Shown here: one piece after another, positions 19,662 to 30,700 of the stretch | How positions within the stretch are numbered: position 1 is the stretch's first letter | Layout: each line of letters begins with the position of its first letter | DNA from: Mnemiopsis leidyi | Lineage: Eukaryota > Ctenophora > Tentaculata > Lobata > Bolinopsidae | Reading direction: 5' to 3' | Assembly: GCA_000226015.1 (NCBI GenBank) | Contig: JH157001.1 | Coordinates: 195,651 to 244,157, forward strand | Length of the DNA stretch: 48,507 nucleotides | Notes under the pieces: model-generated | Seen by the model: only the letters and a program-made list of their open reading frames with translations | What the model was told of the DNA's origin: nothing | Database searches by the model: none | Position numbers and translations under genes: made by a program

Positions 19662-21747
19662 ATGTCTCTAGCCTCCAGAGAATCAGTCCGCTCGACCGGC
19701 AACGTCAAGAGCTCCCGGTATCGAACTGTCAGCAGATACAGTGGTGCCGATGAAACGCTCTTTGGATCCCCCAAGAAGGGACTGAACAGAAGTGCTCCAG
19801 CTAACAACGAGCGTGCTGCCCCCAAAAAGGAGGAGGTTTCAGTTATCACCAAGGATCTTATCAGGAAGATCAAGGTTCCAGCAAGAGATCCCTCCGAACT
19901 GAGCATCGTGCTTACCAGCGCAGAATATTCCAGGATAAAGGGAGCAGCTAAAGTTCTAACTCCGGAGGAGAAAGCCGCACGTGCACGTGCGCAGAAAGCA
20001 ATGAAAGAAGAGGCACAAGCTGCTTCACAAGATAGAAAGAACTACATGACAGAAATGGAAGCACAAAGGTTAAAACGTGAGAAACCGTCAGATCTAGAGA
20101 AGGAAGGAAAGGACAAGAGCCGAGTTTTACTCGCTAAAGCAGAGGAGCAACTCAACGAACAGGAGGACGAGATCAAGAAATTAAACGAGATCATCCTTAA
20201 CGCTAAATGTCACGCAATCCGCGACGCGCAGCTCCGCGAGAAAAAGGAAATCCAGGATGAGTTAGCGGAGGAGAACAAGCGTCTAGACGAAATGATGGAG
20301 ATTGAGAGACTGAGAGCGCTCCAGCAGTACGAACAGAGGGAGCTGGACCGACAGTACAAGAGGGTAGAGGGTGCCAACATCATCAAGACTCAGATCAACG
20401 ACAACGAACAGAGACGGATACTAGAAGACGAGAAACGCGAGCAAGAGAAACTGGCCATGCTGCGGTATCTGGAGAAACTGCAGAGAGAGGATATCTCTCA
20501 GCTGGAAAAGAAGAAGGAGAGTCAGAAGAAAGTGATGGCGGATGTGGCTAAAGCTAACGAGGAGATCCGGAAACAGAAGGAAGAGCGACTTCGTCAGGAG
20601 AAGTTCCAGGAGACCAAGGTTATGGAGTACCTCAAGGAGAAGGAGGCGCGCGAGATCGCCTACCAGGCAGAGCTGGAGAAACAGAGGATTGAGAAGGAGA
20701 AGGAGATCGCGCACATGCGCGCACTGCAGGAACGCGCTAAGGATCAGCAGGCGGAGAAGGATGCTCTCAGAGCTAAACGTATTCAAGAAGAGGTGAGATA
20801 CTTTTGTGTTTGTGTTTTGTGTGTTTTGTGTGTTTGTGTTTTGTGTGTGTAGTGAGGTACGTGTAATAGACGGTGTAATGTGTATTAAGTACATAACGTT
20901 TGTGCACTATACAATATTATACCCTGTACAGCGTAAACACCTTGTAGAAGTTATTATATATAGGTGTCTGCTGTCTGGCGTTCAGTTTGTACTGTCAGAA
21001 TTACACATGTTTTTTAATGTGGTGTGGTCCCTGCTTCTGCTGCAGCTTAGTAAAAAATCAACCATTGAAAAACCAGTAAAAAATTAACCATTAAAAACCA
21101 GTAAAAATAAGCCATGAACCCCTGTCAGGTTGAGAGAGATCAGAGGAAGAAAGATAGGGAAGCAGCTCAGAAGAAAGCTCAGACTGAAGCTCAACTTAGA
21201 CGAGCGAGAGAGCAGCAGGTTTGTCTACTTATTAAATTTGTCGCTCAAATGTTTAATGAGCATGAGCAATAACAATTTGGACAATCTTGTCCTAATTGTT
21301 ACTGCTGCAACTAAGATATCGAAATTTCAGCTTTTGGTTAAAATTTCCTATTACAACAAACTCCCTCAGGTTAAAATGCAAGAGCATTTCCTTGCTATTG
21401 AAGCCCAGCGAGAACGTCAAGAATTTGAACGAGTCCTGGCTGTCCAACAACAAGGACAAATACAAGAGGAACAGAAGGACCGCAATGCACGGTCCAAACG
21501 TCTACAACACGCAGACGAAGTTCGCAAACAGATCAAAGAAAAGGAAGCAGATCTAATCCATGCCCGGCAGATGTTCTTCGAAGAGGGAATAAAACTGGAC
21601 CAGGAAGCCCAAGAAAGGAGACGACGTCTGGATGAAATCAAGAAGAAGAAACTGGAGGAGTTACAGGGAGCTGGAGTTCCTTCTAAATACGTCAATGAAG
21701 TGTCGCGTCGCGCAATGAAACCTCAGACCTCGCTCATTACTCACTAG
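19662..21747 (+). CDS. CFAP45: CFAP45 (CCDC19), doublet microtubule inner protein
   Basis: CFAP45 is a long helical filament inside the doublet microtubules of motile cilia, linked to adenine nucleotide balance and wave form. Three exons in phase (19662-20792, 21129-21218, 21370-21747) give 532 residues against about 550 in vertebrates. The N-terminus is short and disordered (MSLASRESVRS). The family region ISADLIRK-like (VITKDLIRKIKVPARD) follows, then almost continuous coiled coil from about residue 105 to 510, rich in E, K, R and Q. The tail is NEVSRRAMKPQTSLITH. The first exon alone is 1131 nt. A two-codon upstream frame (ATG AAC TAG) lies 8-11 bp before the start. A TG-rich microsatellite follows the first donor. 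Confidence 0.97.
20803..20852 (+). repeat. TG-rich microsatellite in CFAP45 intron 1
   Basis: Alternating TTTGTG and TGTTTTGTG runs begin about 10 bp after the donor GTGAGA. It is simple repeat sequence. Confidence 0.85.
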
Positions 21748-22265
21748 TCACACAGTGTGTGCAGACTGTCAGATCCACGGAGCTTTTGATCGTGTTAGGA
21801 TGGGTCGGGTTGTCGTAGATGTAGAAAAAATGTAAGGACGCAAGTGGTTTGTGCAAGTTTTACATTCTATCTGAGAATTTAATGAGAAATATTCATAGCT
21901 GATCAAGGTTTGGTTTCAGGGGTTCAATTTTTGGGTTTCAGGGAGACTTTCTCGGCCCGGTGCTTTGTAAATATTTTTGGTTACGATTGTAAAGATTTAT
22001 CTAACAATATATCACATATGTTCGTCCATTCTTTTAAGTTATGAGCTAACATCTGAACGTATGCATATGTGTCGTGTAAATGTGCTGTGTAACTTAATGA
22101 ATTACAATGGTTTTATGTTTTTAATGTCCTGGCGTTTCAATCATTTAAATACACCTAAGACTCGCCCCTGTGTACCGAATCTGTATTTCAGACACAATTT
22201 TTACCGATATTCATATTGGTTATTTATTTACACTAATTGCAATACATTTGTTAGTAGGATCAAGG
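21748..22265. other. CFAP45 to EFHC1 spacer
   Basis: This 518-bp AT-rich spacer presumably holds the CFAP45 3' UTR and EFHC1 5' UTR. No ORF with recognisable content and no clear AATAAA was seen. Confidence 0.6.
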
Positions 22266-25200
22266 ATGGGAGATTCAACAGCTTTACCATTCCTCCCAGG
22301 ATATACTTTTACTGACCCTACTAAAGCGAACTTCCACAGGTAATACTTTAGTCGCTGAAACTTCCATAGAATCTATCTATTTATCATGAAATAATTCATC
22401 AGAATTTAAATTATAAATACATATTTGGTTTTCTTCTAAATTTCTGTACAGGTCGCAGACTATGACCTACAAGAACGGTTTTGCGATCCCCAAAACCGGC
22501 CCAATTGCCGGACTTACGGAAGCCGAGATCGACGAGCTGGCCAACTTACAGCCCTCCCTTACTTACGGCAAATCTAAACCGGAACCTCCCCAAGACTTCG
22601 TCCCTGCTCATGTCGCTTTCGACAAGAAGGTACTTTAAGTTGGGATGTAGATAGCCAAATTGCAGTAGCGTAGTGGGTAGAGCGTGTTCTTGCAAAAAGT
22701 TTTGGCTCCACAGTCCACATAACGGTTTAGACGATCCCATTAACCTGGTTGAAATTATACCTTTTACGGATTACAGGATCATCACTTTCTGACATTACTC
22801 CGGAGTATATTGTACCTTAAATTGGACACTCCATATTTACCTTGGGTCAAATTAGTTCAACCTGACATTTCCATGGCATGCAGATGCAACATAAAATGTA
22901 AATAAGTAACTACAGCTGAACCAAATTTCCTAGATGAGCTTAGACATAAATTATTTCTCTAGGTGTTGCTGTTTAACACGTACTTCAAACAAACTACTTC
23001 TCTGGGTGTTGCTGTTTAACACGTACTTCAAACAAACTACTTCTCTAGGTGTTGCTGTTTAACACGTACTTCAAACAAACTACTTCTCTAGGTGTTGCTG
23101 TTTAACGCGTACTTCAAACAAACTACTTCTCTAGGTGTTGCTGTTTAACGCGTACTTCAAACAAACTCTGAACGAGTCAGACAAGGAGTACTACCGAGTA
23201 AGGCCGGTGAAGATCTACTACTACCTGGAGGACGACAGTATCAGTGTGGTGGAACCTATTGTTGAGAACAGCGGTATCCCTCAAGGCAAACTCATCAAGA
23301 GACAGCGTCTTCCCAAGAACGATCAAGGTTGGTGATCTTTCTCCTAGAGTGACTTTCAGATATTTTCTGTTTTTGTTTGTGATGCTTTGCAAATTTAATG
23401 TACTCAATGTAATCGTTCTGGAGAGAAATGCACGCTTGCCCTGCTCTTGCTATGCTTGATGAGCTGAAAAGCTGGTTGCATGCTGTTCACTGAGAAAGTA
23501 AAATTGTTTAACAAATTATGCATCTGCTTACTAAATCTCTAGAACTAACCACACAAATTGAAACAGGTGAACACTGGCTATGGAAGGACCTCAATGTTGG
23601 AAATGACGTGGTGTTTTACGGCAAAACTTTCCACATCTACGACTGTAACAACTACACAAAGGACTTCATGTGCAGCGAGGGCATCATGCTCAACCCGCCC
23701 GAGGAATGTCCCCCTGATCCCTACACTCTGTCCCGAAAAGAACCCCAGCACAGTTATGTCACACCGCCAACTTTCGACAAACTCAAACAATTCATTGACT
23801 TAGATCGACAAGTTCTGAGGTTCAGCGCTGTGTGGGACGACAGGAACAACATGTTCGGCGAGATGAGACCGTATACGCTGCACTTTTATAGAGTTGACGA
23901 CACGATAGAGGTCAGGGAACAGCGACAACCTAATGACGGACATGATCCGTTCCCTGTTCTCATTGGACGGAAGAAGATCCCCAAGTCCAGATCCAGTATT
24001 CCTAGTAAGTAGGGCACCTTGGTGTTTTTTGTGATATTGAAACATTGAGCGTATCGGATCTTGTATTTTATCTTGTACTTGATGTAACATTTTGCACCAC
24101 ATATTCTTGGCAAACAGATTTTATCCGATGCGAAAACACAAATCCCTGCTATAAGAACTATCTCATAATGCAGCCTTTGTTGCCATGGCAACCCAACTCA
24201 TCTGTAATACGATAGGAATGACCACACTGGAATACTATTACATTGATGTTTAGTGTCCTGGGGACACAATAGACTTTGCAAATTCGTAGCTAACCAAGTA
24301 ATGGCTTACCATGCAATGTGTGTACAATAATTAACCGCCATGTTAACCGTTAAGTTAACCGCTTTTGATTTGGTTAACAGCCATGTTAACCGTTACGTTA
24401 ACCCGCTTTCATTTCAGGCAACTTCCCAAGTGCAGTAATGGAAATATCCGAGCACGAAATTTCAGATTGGCTGACGGAAAAAGATCTGAGAGTCGGAGAG
24501 ACGGTGATCATTATGGACCGACCGTTCTTCTTGTACGACTGTGACAACTTTACCCAGAGCTACTATCAACAGAGATACGGCCTGACTTTCAACAGAGTCC
24601 CTGTCGAGTTGGGTGAACGCAAGGTCGAAGTCAAGAGAGAGATCCCGCCGTACAACGGATTTGGAAGTCCTCAAGATTCCAAACAGAATTGTTTGTCGTT
24701 GATCGCTCAGCCACCAAAAAAAGATGTCATGAAGATGTTGGAGAATGATCTGAAAATTTTGAGATACGCTGCAGTGATGGTGAGTTTATCATCTGCCCCG
24801 GCTTTGCTATAAAAAGCTGAATAGTATTCATTTGTATTTGAATAAAACTCGTAATTTTGCCTAAAAATTATGATTCTCTTCAGGAATCTCCTAACCCAGA
24901 AGATAAAAATAGAAAGTTCATCATCTCTTACAGCCTCGCGAAAGACGAAATGCAGATCTATGAGCCTCATCAAAGGTTTTTATGGTTGTTTCATCGACCT
25001 ATTCGTCTGTATTCTATTGAATTTTAAATCGCTAATTCAATCTCCATAATGTATGTTCGCTAGTTTTGACCCTCATTTTGTTTCAGAAATGCTGGTATTA
25101 TTGAGGGCAAATTCCTCGAATACAGCCAAGTCAGAAAGCCTGGCAGTTCTATCGACAATCCGGAATATTACACACCCGCCGACTTCGCCATTGGAGCAAC

Positions 25201-27266
25201 AATTGAAGTTTTCTCGCGGAAATTCAAAATCGTTGGTATGTGCCACAGCGAGGTGTGGATCATAGGGTCTTCATTCTATTGCTAGTTTTGTGCATTTCTT
25301 AATGTAACAAAAACTTCTGTCGATCAATTTCTTTTATGCGCGCACGCTTTTGCGCGTGTTGTCATGGTGACCGATGTAATTATACGATATCAAAACAATT
25401 CACGAATTTGTACGCAATGAAGGTTGTAGCCTTGTCCTCAGTCCTGTGACCTATATTATATATGTTTATCTATTTTGAACTATTAGGTTGGAACCGATAC
25501 AGTAATTTCAAACTGCTCTTTACAAGTTACTTTCGACTTAATAAATGAATTTCTTGCCAAGGCTAAATCAAACTCCTTTTCAGATTGCGATTTATACGTA
25601 TTGAAATACCTGGAAGCAAACGCCTCGAGATTCCCCGCTGCTACCATAGAGTCCATCAGAGCTATCCATGCAGACAAATTGTGGTAAGTAAGGAATTATT
25701 AACGTGAGAAAATATAAACAGTAAATATTATACATGATTATTGAATCACTTTATGTGCTCGTGTCATCGCGTGATATGGCACAGATTACCCACTTAAACA
25801 TGCCACATAGTTTAGAATACCTGTCATAATGCTATGCCATTATCTTGATGAAGATTGCTCATGTTGTACGGGTTCCTCAAATGACGTAAACATGTTCACA
25901 TCAAGACGCATCTTCATTCACTACATGAAACATGTGGAAGCCAAGAAGCTGGAATGGGATGCCTCTCTACATGGCCAATGTACAGAGGTGCAGAAACAAA
26001 CTAAAATCAAGTACAGTGTACACCAAAGAAACGATCTCGAGATTATTATCGCTTGCAGAAGAAAAGATGTCTCATAACCACAACTCTGACATGATCTGTC
26101 TTCACAAGCCTTTTTTGTCCCCTTTCACACACCACACCAATGCCATTTATGAACATGTATTCATGATTATGATACTATCTCAATCATTACAGAGTACGAA
26201 CTACTTAGAATAGAGGAAATCTTCAAGAATTGAAGCAGATATGGAAAATTCTGAGTCACAGAAAAAAGAACTCTAATGGAAAGATCGTTTTTTCAATTAC
26301 AGTATACTCTTAGAGCTACTTTTGAATTATTTATTTGGGATTTTGCATAGGGCTTCCTAAAAGAATGATTAGTCAGCGCAGGACCATGTTTCATTTGAGC
26401 CTGTCGTGAACTTTAAAATTAAACACTTAATTGATATTGTCATAATTCAGACTATTCACATTTGATAGCAATGTTACCGAACGCTGTATGATATGCTGTG
26501 TACAAATTTGTGTATAGTTGTTTTAAATTACTGATATATTCTTGTTTGGAAAATAATGATATAATTTCGGATTACCATTCTACCTTGCCACGTTAAACAA
26601 TCTCAATTGCTTCACTTCACTCACACTCCTTTCAATCAGCGAGGTTGATTCGGAGGCTGAGGAAAATGAGTCAGAATCAGATCGTAAATTCGATCAAACG
26701 GTAAACGAGGACGACATTGCCGAAACAGTCGCGGCAGTAATGAAAAAGAATAAAGAACAGCATGCAAACATGCAACAAGCCTTTCTTCATTTAGACCAAG
26801 ATCGATCTGGGTTTATAGATCGGGACAAATTGATGAAGATTACTGACAACTTTAATCTGCAAGTTCCACGCCACGTCATTGATAAGGTAGTTCGTGCTTT
26901 AATAATGACTAGTTTCATTGATTAACCACATTGATTAATAAGTTGCGCTACAGAAGTCTAGAGGAGTGCCTTTAAAAATGAAATTGTAGGCACGTTTATT
27001 ATCTACATCCTAAAATAGCCGGTTTTTCAATTTACATCGTTTCATGTTGCATGATCTGGAATCCCAAAATATCAATGTCTAGCTGACGAATATTTATTTT
27101 GTAGTCCCTTTTCATCACCTTCAGCTCTTGAATATATTTAGTACTACACAACAGAACAGAAATTCACATATTCACTCACAGCTCACTTTCACAGGCATTG
27201 AAGAGGTGCGGCGGAAGTTCCGAAGGACACATTAGTTATGTGGATTTCTGCAAACTGTTCACTTAA
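22266..27266 (+). CDS. EFHC1: EFHC1, DM10 and EF-hand protein of the doublet
   Basis: EFHC1 (Rib72-type) is a microtubule inner protein of axonemal doublets; human alleles are tied to juvenile myoclonic epilepsy. Ten phase-consistent exons: 22266-22339, 22452-22629, 23135-23327, 23567-24004, 24418-24779, 24884-24975, 25087-25235, 25584-25683, 26640-26886 and 27195-27266. They encode 634 residues; human EFHC1 has 640. Three DM10 domains lie at about 75-185 ([15 protein letters not shown]), 225-340 ([13 protein letters not shown]) and 400-505 ([17 protein letters not shown] before it). A degenerate EF-hand region follows at 565-634 ([13 protein letters not shown], with K at loop position 12, so calcium binding is doubtful). 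[12 protein letters not shown] and [10 protein letters not shown] favour EFHC1 over EFHC2. Exon 3 is preceded by four 43-bp copies of its own start. Confidence 0.97.
22664..22738 (+). mobile_element. possible tRNA-derived SINE remnant in EFHC1 intron 2
   Basis: TAGCGTAGTGG at 22666-22676 fits the tRNA A-box (TRGYNNARYGG) exactly and is followed by GTAGAGCG, as in tRNA D-arms. About 58 bp on, GGTTTAGACGATCCC is only a weak B-box. No cloverleaf with a sound anticodon arm could be drawn, so a decayed SINE head is likelier than a tRNA gene. Confidence 0.35.
22946..23166 (+). repeat. 43-bp tandem repeat copying the EFHC1 exon 3 acceptor
   Basis: Five copies with exact 43-bp spacing put the first exon base (GTGTTGCTG) at 22963, 23006, 23049, 23092 and 23135. 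Only the last continues into the true exon 3 (KQTLNESD). Copies 1, 3 and 4 keep TCTAG|G; copy 2 has TCTGG|G and so lacks the acceptor AG. Since 43 is not a multiple of three, use of an upstream acceptor would shift the frame and soon reach a stop. Confidence 0.97.
24179..24192. promoter_or_regulatory. perfect palindromic RFX X-box in EFHC1 intron 4
   Basis: GTTGCCATGGCAAC is a full symmetric match to the RFX X-box pattern. The intronic position allows an enhancer role or an internal promoter. Binding is inferred. Confidence 0.55.
24337..24422 (+). repeat. 43-bp tandem duplication at the end of EFHC1 intron 4
   Basis: GCCATGTTAACCGTTA starts at 24337 and again at 24380, a period of 43 bp. The first copy ends in TTTGGTTAACAG, the second in the true acceptor CTTTCATTTCAG at 24417. 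A decoy acceptor has thus arisen 38 bp upstream of the real one. Confidence 0.85.
25358..25371 (+). promoter_or_regulatory. RFX X-box match in EFHC1 intron 7
   Basis: GTTGTCATGGTGAC fits RYYNYY-AT-RRNRAC at every position. Function is inferred only. Confidence 0.4.
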
Positions 27267-27773
27267 ACCGAATATTAGGGTTATTTCCTAACCAATATAA
27301 TGTTTTGAGCCGGCTCAGATGCTATACCAACTTCTTGATTTGATTTTAGGATGTGATGCATTATTCACGGTACAGTTTTTCCCAGGATTTTTGTACATAA
27401 GTACATTGGAGTAGTTTTATCAATTATTGCGACAAAACAAAAACATAATTAAAGGTGAAATTAATTGAACATTTAACTGCAAAAAGTCTGCCTCATTCTT
27501 TTAAAACGGGATTTACACTTGAGTATTAAACAATTATATAAGTCTAATTCATCAAAAAATGGATTATCAGTTTATCGTACATAAGATAATGCGCAAATAT
27601 GGAACTTGCAAAATAGAGGAGTAAACTATTAGTTATTTATCAAAATTCTTAAGTCGTCAATTTAAATATAGAAACCTTCAAAAGCGGTTCATAGATAGCC
27701 CTACAGTCATCATCACTGCAGTCTTTATAATTTAAAAAAATGTAAACAAGAGTTTATTGGTTTAACTTGTCTG
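27267..27773. other. convergent 3' spacer between EFHC1 and the serine-rich gene
   Basis: This 507-bp AT-rich sequence lies between two genes that face each other. No ORF of note. It contains the minus-strand polyadenylation signal at 27753-27758. Confidence 0.7.
27753..27758 (-). terminator. polyadenylation signal of the serine-rich gene
   Basis: AATAAA on the minus strand begins 15 bp past the stop codon at 27774-27776, which implies a very short 3' UTR if it is used. Confidence 0.6.
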
Positions 27774-30700
27774 TCATGAGACCTGTTGTAGGGTTTTGTC
27801 TCTCCTTCGCTTCGTAAAATCTCGAATGTTCTCATACTCATGACTCAGGGCAAGAGGTGACATGACTGATCTAGGGGGTCTTCTTAAAGGTTTCATAGGA
27901 GTGGAACCTGACATGGAAGAGAGAGGATCCCTGGCTAGTTTTGAAGTTGGAGTTTTCAGCCACTGTTCCGGTAGGACGTACTCAGAATGGGCGGAAGGAC
28001 TGGTTATGTCCTGTTTTGTGGGGGTGTAAAAGAAGTGTTTTTTGGAGTACCTAACTGTCGTGTCATCAGGGCTGGAACTTGAGGAACCTGGGGACTCAAA
28101 AACGGAGGAGTCGGTCGTTATTTCAGAGAAACTCGGGCTTTGGACATCAGATCGTGCAGAGAGGGAAGCAAAGCTTGTTCCACTTGAAAGAAGGGAGTCG
28201 TACAGACTGTCTTCACTTCGGTAGCTTTCTTCCTCATCATCAGAAACACTCCCTCCGCTACACAAGTACTCCGATAATCTCCTGAACCTCGACTTCTTGG
28301 TTCTGTTTTTCAAAACTCGTCGGTACCGCGAAATCAGGGAGATTTCGTCCGAGGTCAGGCAGTTGCTTGGATCTTGATAATCCTCTGGACGATCGGAAAA
28401 CCCTGAATCGGTAGATCGATCATTATCCGACCAAAGTTCGTCTATTCGGGCGTACAGTGGTTCACTGTTCTTGCTTGAGGAAGAGCTCATAAAAAGTCTC
28501 GATCTGTCCTTGAAGACAACATATTTGCCTGGCTGGGAAGAAGCTTCAGAGGATGTGGTTATCGATGAAGGGGCTTGGTCGCTCTCTGATGAAGAGGGGC
28601 AGGGTTCTTTGGGGAGGGGACGTCGTTTAAGGGGCGTCTGATTGAGGTTAAGTTTTCCCAGTTGAGGTAGCATTGTTTCGTAGTCTGATTCAACCTGCCA
28701 AAATTCAAGTGGTTATATACATTATTACATATGTTAAAAACACTAAGACAGTACAAATTTTACTACAAATTGTACTACAATTAGTTTATAATGTTAAGTA
28801 GCTGAATTCTCATAAAAACCAGCAATAAAAAACCGTTAATTTCATCACTCAATTACTCAAATGTCAAAACAAACCTTAGATGGGGCCGGAGAACTTCTCC
28901 AAATCCGAGTGGTCACTGTTTTTCTGGGAGAGGGATGTATGGGATACTCCTTAGCTTGGAGAGGCGAGTAGCTCTTTGAAACTCCCATCGTATCTAGCAC
29001 CTCCAGCAGGTTACTCCTACATTCATACGCGTCAACTCTGTCTTCAACGGAAACACCTATAGCAGAAAGCGAGAGAAGGTTAATGTTTAACCTCGAGGTG
29101 GATATGGGAGGGATATCTGGAATAATATTCGTACAATACACCAGCTATCAACGCCTTACATTGTGGCTGAGGTCGGGTGTCAACTGGGGAACTCGGAAAA
29201 GTGTTAAACGAGGAAATTTCTCAGGCGTCTGTCATCGTTAACTGTGCAGCTGTGCGGCTAGTGGAGATTGCATGAGTTCTACGATTATCGGCTCCTAAAG
29301 CTTCCCTTCACCGCCAATGCAGTTCGATTGGGAAGTGATTTCATGCGATTCGCGGGGGTTTAAGAGCCGCCGGTGTCTCCCCGTGCCGGAGGCAACTTTT
29401 GATACATAGATTCGATTGTGATGAAGCTATAGAAAAGTTCTTATCAGTCTCTAAGCATATATCACAACCTAGATTAAAACCTGTACCATGCCCGTTGATC
29501 AAGCTTAATCGCACACTAACAAAGGTCGCGACATTGGCAACTAGAGCTCAAAAGGAACCGAATCATGGCATCGGTTTGGTCAAAACTTAATGGGATTGTA
29601 TCTAATAAAAACGTCCAGCAAAATTATGGCAGTTACTCCTACTGTTACTCCTACTGTGCTACTGTTACTCCTACTGTGCTACTCCTACTGTGCTACTGTT
29701 CTAGCTTACTAGAAGTAGGGGCGTCCCAAGTAGTTATTTAGTTAACTTACCTAATCATAAGAGCCTTACGATTAGGTGACTAAGTAACTATTTGGGACAC
29801 ATGGCTCTTCAATCTAAAACTGGAAGATTTCTCTTCAACCAAACACTCCTTCCTCGTTGCCGTATTGCTACAAAAGTACAAACTAGCCATATTTTATCCA
29901 GCAAAACTCGCTAGGCAATTGCTTTTATAGCAATAAGTTAACGGGCATTTTAAAGATGAATCAAAAATGTGGCCCCTTTATTTTCTGAGTCTATTTCCTG
30001 CATTTTCACAGAGAACAAAAATCAGCAATGATTGTCCGTGTCGCGTGTAACTGTAAAGATGAAAAATAAAGGAAGCTACCGAACGCCTCCCAAGACGAAC
30101 ATACACCCCCGGGCAAACCAGACAAAGGCAAAGGTACAGCTATAGAGCGAAGTAAATGTACGGGGCATAATAACTATTTTAGGAAGTAGTACGTGCAGTT
30201 ATCGATCATCGGGGTGACGGGTCAAACTAGTGCAAATTGGATAATTACTACTTCTCATAGGATATTGTTACAAAATACAAAAACTAAGGCGATACTTTCT
30301 TACTTTAAAGTTATAGATTTCACGATGCAGCATGACATTTTAAGCATGTTATCACAAATAAGTCTTGTACAGCAATGAGGATCTTTATTTAAAGCGCAAA
30401 TTTCAATATTAGGATTCAAGTTCATAAAAATCCATGCTGTGCTTTTTCTGCAAAAAGGTTCACCAACTTAATCGCACTTGATCAAAGTTTTGGTACAAAT
30501 GCCCCAAAACCCAATACACGCGTGAATGTGTATTATAAAAGTTAAACTATTAAACGAATTTGTAATGGTTCAAACAAAAGAACTAAGAGTCTGGCGATGT
30601 TGAATCCAATTCGAATAAATTACGTTTCGAAAAATCAAATTATGCTGTAAGTCTACTTTGTTGTTGATGCTAGTGTAATTAAGGCTAGTTCTCTTTAGAA

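Noticed and set aside
22664-22738. Functional tRNA gene.
   Set aside because: The A-box is good, but the B-box is broken and no cloverleaf with an acceptor stem could be drawn.
22946-23166. CRISPR-like array.
   Set aside because: These are head-to-tail direct repeats without unique spacers, inside an animal gene. The same holds for the arrays at 1-206, 764-890 and 1427-1575.
29399-29590. 63-codon plus-strand frame in an intron of the serine-rich gene.
   Set aside because: It starts at TTG, has no recognised motif and no splice sites. Probably chance or an old repeat fragment.
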